A stretch of DNA of 64,000 nt, from positions 45,481 to 109,480 of the forward strand of contig WLOQ01000009.1 in the NCBI GenBank assembly GCA_009699245.1. The letters are read 5' to 3'. Position 1 is the stretch's first letter, and each line of letters opens with the position of its first letter. The notes beneath the pieces were generated by a model, which made no database searches, was not told the origin of the DNA, and saw only the letters and a list, made by a program, of their open reading frames with translations. Source of the stretch: Actinomycetota bacterium (GTDB taxonomy: Bacteria; Actinomycetota; Thermoleophilia; Solirubrobacterales; Solirubrobacteraceae). A program made the position numbers and the translations under genes. Below, piece by piece: positions 33,723 through 42,955 of this stretch.

Positions 33723-33786
33723 GCGGGTGCGTGCCGGGATCGCCGGGCGCCGCCTTGCGCCTGCCGAGATGCGCGATTCCGACTGG

Positions 33787-33870
33787 TACCATCGGGTTTT
33801 CTCCGGCCGCCATCGGCGGCTCGGCCCCACAACCCACGCAGTGCGCCAGCAGGAAGGAGGCGACACCACG
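33787..33870 (+). promoter_or_regulatory. probable ilvB promoter and structured leader
   Basis: TACCAT at 33787-33792 is a likely -10, giving a leader of roughly 70 nt, one of the few long leaders in the window. The leader holds a GC-rich stem (GCCGCC-ATC-GGCGGC, about 33809-33823) and then AAGGAGG (33854-33860), a strong ribosome-binding site. I found no leader peptide rich in Ile, Val or Leu codons, so classical attenuation is not supported. Confidence 0.45.
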
Positions 33871-35547
33871 ATGAGAGCAGTCGATGCCGTGATGGAGTGC
33901 CTGAAGGCGGAGGGCGTGGATGTTGTATTCGGCCTTCCCGGCGGCGCCAACCTCCCGACGTATGACGCGTTCTACGACGCGGGGATCCGCCACATCCTCG
34001 TCCGCCACGAGGCCGGCGGCGGCCACGCCGCCGAGGGCTACGCGAAGGCGACCGGCAAGGTCGGCGTGTCGCTCGGCACCTCCGGTCCGGGCGCCACGAA
34101 CCTCGTCACGCCGATCATGGACGCGATGATGGACTCCGTCCCCGTCGTCTTCCTCACGGGCCAGATCCGCACGGAGCTGCTCGGCACCGACGGCTTCCAG
34201 GAGGCCGACACGATCGGCATCACGATGCCGGCCGTGAAGCACTCGGAGATGATCGTCGATCCGCGCGACATCCCGCGGGCGATCCACGAGGCCTTCCACA
34301 TCGCCCGCAGCGGGCGTCCCGGCCCCGTCGTGCTCGACATTCCCGTTGACCTCAGCCGCGCGGACATCGCGTACCAGCCGGTCACCGCCGTCAATCTCCC
34401 CGGCTACCAGCCCGCGGTCGAGGGCAACGCCAAGCAGATCCGCCAGGCGGCCAAGGCGCTCGCGGCGGCCAAGCGGCCGGTGCTCTATGTCGGCGGCGGT
34501 GTCGTCAGCGGCGACGCGGCCGAGGAGCTGCGCGCCCTCGCGCTCGACGGGCACTTCCCCGTCACCGCGACCCTCATGGGCCTCGGCGCCTTCCCGGCGC
34601 CGCACGAGCAGTGGCTCGGCATGCTCGGCATGCACGGCACGCGCGCGGCCAACTACGCCATGGACGAGGCGGACCTCATCTGCGCCATCGGAGCGCGGTT
34701 TGATGACCGCATCACGGGGCTGCTCAGCGAGTTCGCCCCGAGCGCCAAGTTCATCCACATCGACGTCGACCCGGCGGAGATCTCGAAGAACGTCCCGGCG
34801 CACATCCCGATCATCGGCGACGCCAAGCGGATCCTCCCGCAGCTGCTCGAGGAGTACCGCGAGCTGGGTGCGGAGAAGGCGCGGCTGAACGAGTGGTGGA
34901 GCCGCATCGATGGCTGGCGTGCCGAGCACCCGCTGACCTACACGGATTCGACCGACAGCGAGATTCGCCCGCAGTTCCTCCTCCAGTCGATCTGCCGGGC
35001 CACGGGCGGCGACGCGATCATCACGTCGGACGTCGGTCAGCACCAGATGTGGACCGCGCAGTACTACGACTTCCCGCAGCCTCGGCGCTGGATCAACTCC
35101 GGCGGCCTCGGCACCATGGGATTCGGCCTGCCCGCCGCGATGGGGGCGAAGGTCGGCTGCCCTGACCAGCAGGTCGTCTGCATCGCCGGGGACGGCTCGG
35201 TCCAGATGAACATGCAGGAGCTCGCGACCTGCGCCCAGGAGGGCATCGCGATCAAGGTGTTCATCGTCAACAACGGCTACCTCGGCATGGTCCGCCAGTG
35301 GCAGGAGCTCTTCTGGGACGGCCGCTACTCGCAGGTCGACATGGGCAAGTTCCCCGACTTCGTGAAGCTGGCCGACGCTTATGGCGCGACCGGGATGCGG
35401 CTGACGGACAAGAACACGCTCGAAGACGATGTGCGCGCGGCGCTCGCGACCGACGGGCCGGTGCTCGTCGATGTGCGCGTCACGCCTGAAGAGAACGTGT
35501 ACCCGATGATTGTGCCCGGCGAGGCCGCGCGCAACATGGTCGGCTGA
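33871..35547 (+). CDS. ilvB: acetolactate synthase large subunit
   Basis: A 558-aa ThDP- and FAD-dependent enzyme making acetolactate and acetohydroxybutyrate for Val, Leu and Ile. AVDAVMECLKAEGVDVVFGLPGG opens the PYR domain and the catalytic Glu is in RHEAGGGHAAEGYAK. LLGTDGFQEADTIGITMPAVKHS is diagnostic for AHAS over other ThDP enzymes. GDGSVQMNMQELATCAQEGI with VNNGYLGMVRQWQE is the ThDP/Mg motif. The usual Gln after the catalytic Glu (HEQGA) is Ala here. ATG 33871 follows AGGAAGGAGG at good spacing. ilvN follows after 3 bp. Confidence 0.94.
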   Translation: MRAVDAVMECLKAEGVDVVFGLPGGANLPTYDAFYDAGIRHILVRHEAGGGHAAEGYAKATGKVGVSLGTSGPGATNLVTPIMDAMMDSVPVVFLTGQIRTELLGTDGFQEADTIGITMPAVKHSEMIVDPRDIPRAIHEAFHIARSGRPGPVVLDIPVDLSRADIAYQPVTAVNLPGYQPAVEGNAKQIRQAAKALAAAKRPVLYVGGGVVSGDAAEELRALALDGHFPVTATLMGLGAFPAPHEQWLGMLGMHGTRAANYAMDEADLICAIGARFDDRITGLLSEFAPSAKFIHIDVDPAEISKNVPAHIPIIGDAKRILPQLLEEYRELGAEKARLNEWWSRIDGWRAEHPLTYTDSTDSEIRPQFLLQSICRATGGDAIITSDVGQHQMWTAQYYDFPQPRRWINSGGLGTMGFGLPAAMGAKVGCPDQQVVCIAGDGSVQMNMQELATCAQEGIAIKVFIVNNGYLGMVRQWQELFWDGRYSQVDMGKFPDFVKLADAYGATGMRLTDKNTLEDDVRAALATDGPVLVDVRVTPEENVYPMIVPGEAARNMVG

Positions 35548-35550
35548 TCC

Positions 35551-36108
35551 ATGACCGAACGCGGAACCAAGGATCTCCCGAGCCTCGAGGAGCTGGAGGC
35601 CGAGGTCGGCCGCCGCACGGGGCGCAAGCACATCCTCTCGATCCTCGTGCAGAACAAGCCGGGCGTCCTCACACGGGTCGCCGGCCTGTTCGCGCGGCGC
35701 GGATTCAACATCGACACGCTCGCCGTCGGTCCCACCGATGACGACGCCATCTCGCGCATCACGCTCACGCTGGACGGCGGGGTGCACCCGATCGACCAGG
35801 TCACGAAGCAGCTCGACAAGCTCGTGAACGTCCTGAAGATCCGCGACCTCGAGCCGGCCGACACGGTCGCGCGCGAGCTCGCGCTCTTCAAGCTCACGGC
35901 GGACAGCGCCACGCGCGCCGAGGTGCTCCAGATCTGCGAGATCTTCCGCGGGAAGGTCGTCGACGTGAGCAAGCGCTCGCTCGTCGTGGAGATCACCGGG
36001 ACGACCGACAAGGTCGAGGCCTTCGAGCGCATGGTGCGCCCGCTGGGCCTGATCGAGATGGTCCGGACCGGCGAGATCGCCGTCGCTCGCGGGCGCTCCG
36101 AAACGTAG
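35551..36108 (+). CDS. ilvN: acetolactate synthase small (regulatory) subunit
   Basis: The 185-aa regulatory subunit. It has an N-terminal ACT domain, HILSILVQNKPGVLTRVAGLFARRGFNIDTLAVG, where valine feedback inhibitors bind, and a second ACT-like C-terminal domain (ILQICEIFRGKVVDV-type, with SLVVEITGTTDKVEAFERMVRPLGLIEMVRTG). Its N-terminus is about 20 residues longer than the shortest homologues. Lies 3 bp after ilvB, so stoichiometric coupled translation is expected. Confidence 0.94.
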   Translation: MTERGTKDLPSLEELEAEVGRRTGRKHILSILVQNKPGVLTRVAGLFARRGFNIDTLAVGPTDDDAISRITLTLDGGVHPIDQVTKQLDKLVNVLKIRDLEPADTVARELALFKLTADSATRAEVLQICEIFRGKVVDVSKRSLVVEITGTTDKVEAFERMVRPLGLIEMVRTGEIAVARGRSET

Positions 36109-36171
36109 CTCGGCGCAGCGCCGCGCCTGCGAGCCATCGGGCTCGCCGGCCCGCTCGTATCCTCGATGATC

Positions 36172-37617
36172 ATGGCTGCGACGAGCGCCACACGCGGTGA
36201 GTCGTATGCGCTTGACGGCGCCGCACGGGGTCGCCTGAGCGAGCGTCTCGAAGCGGCGGCGCAGCGCGCACGCCGCGTCAGCTCCGGCGCAGTGCTCGTC
36301 GCGGTGACGGTCGCCCTGGATGCGTCGGTCGACCCGACCGCGGTGGCCGTCGCCTCACGGCGGGCCGGTGAGCCGTGGTTCGTCATGGAGCAGCCGGACC
36401 GGCGCGGCAGCGCGCTCGCGGCGCTCGGCTGCGTCATCGCGCTCGACGCCGAAGGACCCGGACGGTTCCGCGACATCGCCGCACGCTGGCGGGCGCTCAC
36501 GGCCGAGGCGCTCGTGGACGACGACAGCGGGCCCCGCGGGAGCGGCCCGGTCGCGGTCGGCGGCTTCGCGTTCGCTCCCGACGGTGGGGAGGCGCCGCAC
36601 TGGCGTGGCTTCCCGGCGGGCTCGCTGCACGTTCCCGAGGTGGCGCTCGCCCGGCGCGACGGCGAGGTCGCGATGACGCTGCACGCCCTCGTACGCGGCG
36701 ACGATGATCCGCGGGCGGTGCTGGAGCGCCTGTGCGCGCGTGCGGATGAGCTGCACGACGGCGCCCTGCCGCTGCTCGACCCGTCCCCGACCGAGCGCAC
36801 GCGCGTCGTCAGCGCCATGCCCCCGGAGCACTATGAGGCGGCGGTGGCGCGCGCCATCGAGCTGATCCGCGCCGGTGACCTCGACAAGATCGTGCTGGCG
36901 CGCGAGGTGCAGGCACACGCGGCGGCTGCGCACGATGCGGCGGCCGTCCTCGGCGTGCTGCGTGAGGCCTTTCGCGAATGTCACGTCTTCGCCGTGGGGC
37001 GCGGCGACGCCACCCTGCTCGCGGCCAGCCCGGAGCTGCTCGTGCGGCGTGAGGGTCTGCGTGCGGGGACGCTCGCGCTCGCGGGCTCTGCTCGGCGCAG
37101 CGCCGACCCGGCGGTCGACGACCATCTCGGCGAGCAGCTCCTGCGCTCCGCGAAGGACCGCGAGGAGCACGCGATCGTCACGCGCCGCATCGTCGCGGCC
37201 CTACAGCCGCGCAGCGTGTGGGTGACGCCCGCGGATGAGCCGGTGCTCGCACGCATCGCCAACATTCAGCATCTAGCGACCCCTATCCGCGCCCAGCTGC
37301 GCGAGCCGGTGAGCGTCATCGAGCTCGCCGGGCTGCTGCATCCCACGCCGGCCGTCGGCGGCGAGCCGCTCGCGGTCGCCGCGCCGCTCATCCCCGCCCT
37401 CGAGGGTCTCGACCGCGGGTGGTATGCCGGTCCGGTCGGATGGGTCGATGCCCAGGAGGACGGCGAGTTCTGCGTGGCGCTGCGCAGCGCGCTGCTCGAC
37501 GGCCCGGTCGCGCGCTGCTACGCCGGCGTCGGGGTGGTGCGCGACTCGGCCCCGGCGGCGGAGCTCGCCGAGACCGAGCTGAAGCTCGGCGCGCTGATGC
37601 CGGTTCTCGCGGGCTGA
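36172..37617 (+). CDS. menF: isochorismate synthase
   Basis: A 481-aa chorismate-utilising enzyme, the first step of menaquinone synthesis. The N-terminal half is divergent; the C-terminal half has the family features AIELIRAGDLDKIVLAREV, SPELLVRREG with GTLALAGSARR, SAKDREEHAIVTRRI, IQHLATPIRAQL, LLHPTPAVGGEP, and WYAGPVGWVDAQEDGEFCVALRSALL ending in CYAGVGVVRDSAPAAEL. ATG 36172 is preferred to ATG 36166 because TATCCT (36158-36163) then ends 8 nt upstream, as at neighbouring genes. Convergent with menD. Confidence 0.93.
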   Translation: MAATSATRGESYALDGAARGRLSERLEAAAQRARRVSSGAVLVAVTVALDASVDPTAVAVASRRAGEPWFVMEQPDRRGSALAALGCVIALDAEGPGRFRDIAARWRALTAEALVDDDSGPRGSGPVAVGGFAFAPDGGEAPHWRGFPAGSLHVPEVALARRDGEVAMTLHALVRGDDDPRAVLERLCARADELHDGALPLLDPSPTERTRVVSAMPPEHYEAAVARAIELIRAGDLDKIVLAREVQAHAAAAHDAAAVLGVLREAFRECHVFAVGRGDATLLAASPELLVRREGLRAGTLALAGSARRSADPAVDDHLGEQLLRSAKDREEHAIVTRRIVAALQPRSVWVTPADEPVLARIANIQHLATPIRAQLREPVSVIELAGLLHPTPAVGGEPLAVAAPLIPALEGLDRGWYAGPVGWVDAQEDGEFCVALRSALLDGPVARCYAGVGVVRDSAPAAELAETELKLGALMPVLAG

Positions 37618-37627
37618 CGCTCCGGCG

Positions 37628-39376
37628 TCAGGACTCGTCTGCGAGCGCCGCGCCGACGGCGTCCCACAGCTGCGCATGGAGCGCGACGTTCTCGGCACGG
37701 CGGGTGCGCACGTGGATCAACTGCGTGCCGTCGGAGGTCAGCCCGTGCTCGAGCGCTGCGCGCAGCTCCCAGAGGTTCGACGGCTCGAGGAGATGAAGGC
37801 CGAACGCGGTGGCGACCCCGGTCACGTCGAGCCCGGTCGGCGTCGCCACGTGGGGCTCGAAGACATCCCGCTCGCCCGCCACGGGGAGGAAGTCAAAGAT
37901 CCCGCCGCCGCCATTGTCGATGAGCACGATCGTGAGCGGTGCACCCAGCCGCCGCGCCGTGAGCAGTGAGCCGACATCGTGGGCGAAGGCAACGTCCCCG
38001 ATCAGGAGGATGACGGGTCCGTCCGACGCTGCGGCGACGCCGTATGCCGTCGCGATCGTGCCGTCGATCCCGTTGGCCCCGCGGTTCGCGAGCACCCGCG
38101 GGGGCGCGTCGTGCACGGGGAAGACGGTCTCGACGTCGCGGACGGGCATCGAGGCCGACACGACGAGCGTCGCGTCGGGCGGCAGCGTCGCGCCGAGTTC
38201 GGCAGCGACGCGCGGTTCGCTCAGCTCGTCACCGAGGACCTGTGCGAGGGCTCGGGCAGCGCGGTCGTCCGCATTGCGCCACGCCCCGAGCCAGGCGGCA
38301 TCGATCGGTCGGACCCGTTCGGCCAGCCGCGCGAGAACCGGCGCCGGCGGCTCGGGCAGGATCAGGTCGCAGAGCTGGTCGGGATCCTGGTTGGCACCGT
38401 GCGGATCGAAGAGGACGTGGACGCCCTCGATGCCGGCGAGCCAGCGGCGCAGCGGCCCGGAGGCCGGGAGGTCGCCGATGCGCAGCACGGCCGACGGGCG
38501 TGCGGCCGTGGCGAAGGCGGGGACCCGCAACAGCGCGTCGTAGTGCGCGATGGCGCCCGCGCCGTGGCGCGCTCCCGAGAGCGGGTCCGCGAGCAGCGGC
38601 CAGCCGGACGCCGCGCTGAACGCCGCCGCGGCGCTCGCGAGCGCGGTCGGGGCAGGCCCCTCGCCACCCGACTCGTGACGGCCGAGCACCACGACACCCC
38701 GTCCTGCCGCACCGATGATCGGTTCGAGCGTGGCGGCGGCCGCGTCGGCGTCGTGGCGCACGCGCGCGCGCCCCGTCCAGGCACGGCGCTGTGGACGCCC
38801 GCCGCCGCCGGGCTCCTCGTCAGGCAGCGGCGCATCGGGGATCAGCGGCTCGCGGAGCGGCATGTTCAGGTGGACCGGGCCGGGACGCTCGCCGAGCGCC
38901 GTCCAGACCGCGCGGCACGCGAGGGCGCGGATCCACCGCACCGTCTGCGGGGTGGCGGTGTCGACACCGACCTCGGCGAACCAGGACACCGCGGTGCCGT
39001 AGAGCCCGATCTGGTCGATCGTCTGCCCGGCACCCACGTCGCGCAGCTCCGGCGGGCGATCGGCCGTGAGGACGATCAGCGGCACGCGTGCCTCGTGGGC
39101 CTCGATGACCGCGGGGAGGTAGTTGGCCGCCGCGGTGCCTGAGGTGCAGGCGAGGACGGCCGGCAGCCCGGTCGCCTTTGCGAGTCCGAGCGCGAAGAAG
39201 CCGGCGGATCGCTCGTCGACCTGCGAGTAGCACGGGAAGGCTCCATCCCGCGTGAGTGCGAGCACGAGCGGCGTGGAGCGCGATCCCGGCGATGTCACGG
39301 CTCCGGCGATGCCCGCGCGGCCGAGCTCGTCGCAGAAGGCGCGCAGCAGAACGTGCTTGTCGGTGGGGGAGGTCAT
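37628..39376 (-). CDS. menD: 2-succinyl-5-enolpyruvyl-6-hydroxy-3-cyclohexene-1-carboxylate synthase
   Basis: A 582-aa ThDP enzyme that adds succinic semialdehyde (from 2-oxoglutarate) to isochorismate. Family features: SPGSRSTPLVLALTRDGAF, the catalytic-Glu region QVDERSAGFFALGLAKATGLP, CTSGTAAANYLPAVIEAHEARVPLIVLTADRPPELRDVGAGQTIDQ, and a C-terminal ThDP motif GDVAFAHDVGSLLTA with IDNGGGGIFDFLPV. It reads away from menH with only 11 bp between the two start codons, so each promoter must lie inside the other's coding start or within those 11 bp. Confidence 0.94.
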   Translation of the reverse strand: MTSPTDKHVLLRAFCDELGRAGIAGAVTSPGSRSTPLVLALTRDGAFPCYSQVDERSAGFFALGLAKATGLPAVLACTSGTAAANYLPAVIEAHEARVPLIVLTADRPPELRDVGAGQTIDQIGLYGTAVSWFAEVGVDTATPQTVRWIRALACRAVWTALGERPGPVHLNMPLREPLIPDAPLPDEEPGGGGRPQRRAWTGRARVRHDADAAAATLEPIIGAAGRGVVVLGRHESGGEGPAPTALASAAAAFSAASGWPLLADPLSGARHGAGAIAHYDALLRVPAFATAARPSAVLRIGDLPASGPLRRWLAGIEGVHVLFDPHGANQDPDQLCDLILPEPPAPVLARLAERVRPIDAAWLGAWRNADDRAARALAQVLGDELSEPRVAAELGATLPPDATLVVSASMPVRDVETVFPVHDAPPRVLANRGANGIDGTIATAYGVAAASDGPVILLIGDVAFAHDVGSLLTARRLGAPLTIVLIDNGGGGIFDFLPVAGERDVFEPHVATPTGLDVTGVATAFGLHLLEPSNLWELRAALEHGLTSDGTQLIHVRTRRAENVALHAQLWDAVGAALADES

Positions 39377-39387
39377 GATGGTCGGCG

Positions 39388-40110
39388 ATGCTCGAGACGG
39401 CGGTGCTGCTTCATGGCTTCGGCGGCACCGGCCGCGGATGGGACCCGGTCGCCGACGCGATCGCTGAACGCTACCGCTCGCTGGCTTTGGACCTGCGCGG
39501 GCATGGCGGCGCCGCAGCTGCGCGTCCCGTGTCGATCGAGCACGTCGTCGCCGACATCCTTGCAGCGGTGCCCGAGCGTTTCGCGCTCGCGGGCTACTCG
39601 ATGGGTGGTCGGGTTGCCCTCCACGTGGCGCTCGCAGCGCCGCAGCGCGTCACGCGACTCATCCTGCTCTCCACGTCCGCCGGGATCGAGGATGACGCGG
39701 CGCGGCGCGCGCGGCGCGCGGCCGACGAGGCGCTCGCAGGGCAGATCGAGGAGGAGGACGATCTCGACGTATTCGCGGCGCGCTGGCTCGCGCAGCCGCT
39801 CTTCGCCGACGACAGCGCGGATGCGCAGGCGCGAGCGCGGGCGGACATCGCGCGCAGCACGCCCGCCGGCCTCGCGGCCGCCCTGCGGGGCCTCGGTCCG
39901 GGCGCTGTGGGCGCCGTCTGGGATGAACTGCCGTGCCTGGACGTCCCGACGCTGCTGCTGAGCGGCGAGCGCGATCCCCGCTACGTGGCACTCGCCGAGA
40001 GGATGGCGACGAGCCTGCCGCACGCCCGCGCGGAGGTCGTGGCCGGTGTCGGTCACGCGCTCGTGCGCGTGGCGCCGGTCGCCGTGGCCCGCGCGATCGC
40101 CGCGTTCTGA
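39388..40110 (+). CDS. menH: alpha/beta hydrolase, probable SHCHC synthase
   Basis: A 240-aa alpha/beta hydrolase. HGFGGTGRGWDPV forms the oxyanion loop, the nucleophile is the Ser in LAGYSMGGRVALHVA, the acid Asp is in LLLSGERDPRYV, and the His in GVGHALVRV completes the triad. Its place between menD and menC and its length match MenH, which eliminates pyruvate from SEPHCHC. Generic alpha/beta hydrolases look similar, so the name rests partly on context. Confidence 0.85.
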   Translation: MLETAVLLHGFGGTGRGWDPVADAIAERYRSLALDLRGHGGAAAARPVSIEHVVADILAAVPERFALAGYSMGGRVALHVALAAPQRVTRLILLSTSAGIEDDAARRARRAADEALAGQIEEEDDLDVFAARWLAQPLFADDSADAQARARADIARSTPAGLAAALRGLGPGAVGAVWDELPCLDVPTLLLSGERDPRYVALAERMATSLPHARAEVVAGVGHALVRVAPVAVARAIAAF

Positions 40111-40119
40111 CGCGGCTCG

Positions 40120-41136
40120 CTAGAGCCCGAGCCCGGGTGCGGTCGGTACCGCGATCGCACCGGCGCTGGGGGTGAGGGCGGCCGGGACCGCATCCTCGAA
40201 GAGACCGAGCGTGGCAAGGCCGCACGGAAGCTCGACGCGCAGCGCCGCTGCGCAGTGGAGTGCGGCGGCGATCCCGACGGGTCCGTCGAGCGTCGAGGCG
40301 AGATACACCTCGGCGCCGCTGGCACGCACGAGTGCAGCCTGCGCGAGCAGCCCCGAGATGCCGCCGGCGCGCGCGAGCTTCAGACACACGGCGTCGGCGG
40401 CACCGGAGCCGATCGCCCCCGGCTCGGCAGCGGTCTCGTCCATCGCGATGCGCGACGGAACCCGACGGCGCACCTCGCGCAGCGCGTCGACGCCATGGAC
40501 GGGCTCTTCGACGAGCTCGAGGCCCGCCGCCGCGAGCCGGCCGATCGCGTGGACCGCCTGATCCGCCGTCCACGCGCCGTTGGCGTCGAGCCGCAGGACG
40601 ACCTGCGGCCCCACGGCGGCGCGGATGGCTGCCAGGCGCGACGCGTCATCCCCGACACCCACCTTCACCTTCAGGCAGGTGAATCCCGCCTCGATGAAGG
40701 CGAGCGCCTGTGCGGCGGCAGCGCGCGCATCGGTCGCGCCGATAGTCGCGTTGACGGGAACGTGGGACAGCGCCTCGTCGCTGAGCAGGTCACAGATCGG
40801 GCGTCCTTCGCGCTGCGCGGCAAGCGACCACAGTGCGGTGTCGATCGCGCTGAGCGCCTGCGGCAGCGGATCCACGGCGCGGCAGGCGTCGAGGAGGCTC
40901 ACGCCGGTCCCCCCGTCGTGCGCCCGCAGCAGCGGCAGATAGGCCTCGAGCGCGGTGCGGCAGCGCTCCGCCGACACGCCGTCGTAGTGCTCGAGCGGTG
41001 CGGCCTCGCCCGCCGCCCGTCGGCCCTCACCGTCCTGAAGCTCAAGGAGGAAGAGCGGCCGCTCCGTCATCTCGCCCTGTGCGGTGCGCAGGGGCTCCCG
41101 CAGGCACAGCGTGCGCTCGACGAGGACAGCGCGCAT
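40120..41136 (-). CDS. menC: o-succinylbenzoate synthase
   Basis: A 338-aa enolase-superfamily enzyme that dehydrates SHCHC to o-succinylbenzoate. Catalytic features: general-acid/base Lys in FTCLKVKVG, metal ligands in VVLRLDANGAW, LELVEEPV and RIAMDETAA, and the second Lys in AVCLKLARAGG. The start is ATG 41136 (MRAVLVERTLCLREPL), 4 bp after the menA stop on the same strand, so menB-menA-menC form one minus-strand unit in that order. Confidence 0.92.
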   Translation of the reverse strand: MRAVLVERTLCLREPLRTAQGEMTERPLFLLELQDGEGRRAAGEAAPLEHYDGVSAERCRTALEAYLPLLRAHDGGTGVSLLDACRAVDPLPQALSAIDTALWSLAAQREGRPICDLLSDEALSHVPVNATIGATDARAAAAQALAFIEAGFTCLKVKVGVGDDASRLAAIRAAVGPQVVLRLDANGAWTADQAVHAIGRLAAAGLELVEEPVHGVDALREVRRRVPSRIAMDETAAEPGAIGSGAADAVCLKLARAGGISGLLAQAALVRASGAEVYLASTLDGPVGIAAALHCAAALRVELPCGLATLGLFEDAVPAALTPSAGAIAVPTAPGLGL

Positions 41137-41140
41137 CAGC

Positions 41141-42046
41141 TCACGAGGGCATGAGTCCGACGGCGAGCAGCACGCAGAAGAGGAACTCGAGCTTGCCGGT
41201 CCCCGCGAGCGCCTCATTGAGCGTGGGTCCGTCGGTGTGCGTGCGCACGATCGTGCGCAGGCGCAAGGCGAGCGGGAGCGTGAGCCACGGAAGCGCCAGC
41301 CAGGCATCGAATTCGCCTGCGACCCACGGAATCAGCACCGTGACGTACGCGAGCACGAGCATCACGTCATAGAGGACCCGCGTGCGCGCTCGCCCGAGCC
41401 GCACCGCCATCGTGCGCTTCCCCGCACGCCGATCGGTGTCCAGATCGCGGATGTTGTTCACCACGAGGATCGCCGAGGCGAGCAGTCCGACTGGGACCGC
41501 CAGCACAAAGGCTTCCCACGGAAGCGCCTCGCGCTGCACGTAGTAGGAGCCGGTCACGGCGACGACGCCGAAGAAGAGGAAGACGAATATCTCGCCGAGC
41601 CCCGCGTAGCCGTAGGGTCGCGGGCCACCGGTGTAGAGCACACCCGCGAGGATCGAGGCAGCGCCGATCGCCAGAAGAACCCACCCGGCGATCGCGACGA
41701 GATAGATGCCACAGAGCACGGCGAGCCCAAAGCTCACGTATGTGGCGACGAGGACCTGGCGCGGAGGGACGAGGCCCCCGGCCGTGACCCGCACGGGCCC
41801 GAGGCGATCTTCGGTGTCGGCGCCCCGCCGTGCGTCCGAGTAGTCGTTGGAGAGGTTCGTCCCCACCTGGATGAAGAGGGCGCCGAGGAGCGCCGCGACG
41901 AAGGCGACCCAGTCGATCGAGCGGGCAGTCCAGGCGAGCGCGGTGCCGACGAGCACGGGTGCGACGGCCGCGGGCAGCGTGCGAGGACGAGCTGCGAGCA
42001 GCCAGATGCGCAGCGAAGAGGGGCGGGTGTCAGCAGCAGGCGTCAT
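41141..42046 (-). CDS. menA: 1,4-dihydroxy-2-naphthoate polyprenyltransferase
   Basis: A 301-aa integral membrane UbiA-family prenyltransferase that attaches the isoprenoid tail to DHNA. The first Asp-rich motif is in [20 protein letters not shown] and the second in [22 protein letters not shown]. About eight to nine transmembrane segments surround them. ATG 42046 gives [31 protein letters not shown], the normal MenA start. It lies 10 bp after menB and 4 bp before menC. Confidence 0.94.
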   Translation of the reverse strand: MTPAADTRPSSLRIWLLAARPRTLPAAVAPVLVGTALAWTARSIDWVAFVAALLGALFIQVGTNLSNDYSDARRGADTEDRLGPVRVTAGGLVPPRQVLVATYVSFGLAVLCGIYLVAIAGWVLLAIGAASILAGVLYTGGPRPYGYAGLGEIFVFLFFGVVAVTGSYYVQREALPWEAFVLAVPVGLLASAILVVNNIRDLDTDRRAGKRTMAVRLGRARTRVLYDVMLVLAYVTVLIPWVAGEFDAWLALPWLTLPLALRLRTIVRTHTDGPTLNEALAGTGKLEFLFCVLLAVGLMPS

Positions 42047-42056
42047 GGCGTGGAGC

Positions 42057-42929
42057 TCAGGGCCGGCGGGGGAAGCGCTCGAACTCGGGGCGACGACGCT
42101 CCTTGTAGGCCTCGCGACCTTCGCGCGCTTCCTCGCTGCCGTAGAAGAGCAGGTTGGCATCGTGCGCGAGCTGCTGGAGGCCGGCGAGGCCGTCCTCATC
42201 CGCGTTGAAGCTGGCCTTCAGAAGCCGCAGCGCGAACGGCGAGTGCTCGAGCATCTCGCGGCACCAGGCCACCGTCTCGACCTCAAGCTCCGCGAGCGGG
42301 ACGACCGTGTTCACGAGCCCCATGCCGAGCGCCTCTTGGGCGTCGTACTGCCGGCAGAGGAACCAGATCTCCTTGGCGCGCTTCTGGCCGATCTGTCGCG
42401 CAAGCAGCGTGGCGCCATAGCCGCCGTCGAAGCTGCCGACCTTCGGCCCAGTCTGCCCGAAGCGGGCGTTGTCGGCGGCGATCGAGAGATCGCACAGAAT
42501 GTGCAGCACATGGCCGCCGCCGACGGCGTACCCGGCGATCATCGCGACGACGGGCTTCGGCGTGCGACGGATCTGCAGGTGCAGGTCGGTCACGTGGAAG
42601 CGGCCGATGCCCTGCGAGGGCCCGCCGGACGGATCGGTCAGGTAGCCGGTGTCGCCGCGCACGCGCTGGTCGCCGCCGGAGCAGAAGGCCAGGTCGCCCT
42701 GTCCCGTGAGGATGATCACGCCGACCTGCGGGTCCTCGCGCGCGAGCTCCATCGCACGCGCGATCTCCATGATCGTCTGCGGGCGGAAGGCGTTGCGCAC
42801 CTCGGGCCGGTCGATCGTGATCTTCGCGAGCCCGTCGCCGGAGAGCTCGTAGCGCACGTCGCTGAATCCTTCGACGGTCTGCCAGTCGGCGCCCGGGCGG
42901 ATGGTCGTGGCGGCGGGATCGGTGCTCAT
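42057..42929 (-). CDS. menB: 1,4-dihydroxy-2-naphthoyl-CoA synthase
   Basis: A 290-aa crotonase-fold enzyme that closes the second ring of the naphthoate. The oxyanion-hole regions are [12 protein letters not shown] and [51 protein letters not shown] is diagnostic for MenB within the crotonase superfamily. The Asp/bicarbonate question is not judged here. Minus-strand TAGCCT (42944-42939) ends 9 nt before the ATG and overlaps the menE -10 on the other strand. Confidence 0.95.
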   Translation of the reverse strand: MSTDPAATTIRPGADWQTVEGFSDVRYELSGDGLAKITIDRPEVRNAFRPQTIMEIARAMELAREDPQVGVIILTGQGDLAFCSGGDQRVRGDTGYLTDPSGGPSQGIGRFHVTDLHLQIRRTPKPVVAMIAGYAVGGGHVLHILCDLSIAADNARFGQTGPKVGSFDGGYGATLLARQIGQKRAKEIWFLCRQYDAQEALGMGLVNTVVPLAELEVETVAWCREMLEHSPFALRLLKASFNADEDGLAGLQQLAHDANLLFYGSEEAREGREAYKERRRPEFERFPRRP

Positions 42930-42938
42930 GATGTGGGC

Positions 42939-42948
42939 AGGCTAGCTT
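42939..42948. promoter_or_regulatory. overlapping back-to-back -10 hexamers of menB and menE
   Basis: The palindrome GCTAGC (42942 centred at the CTAG) yields TAGCCT on the minus strand (42944-42939, 9 nt before the menB ATG) and TAGCTT on the plus strand (42943-42948, 7 nt before the menE GTG). The two -10 elements share two base pairs, so both genes cannot be occupied by polymerase at the same moment if these are the true promoters. Confidence 0.5.
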
Positions 42949-42955
42949 TCGCAGG

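Noticed and set aside
33793..33870. Leader peptide attenuator for ilvB
   Set aside because: No upstream ATG/GTG frame rich in Ile, Val or Leu codons was found, and the stem is not followed by a T-run.
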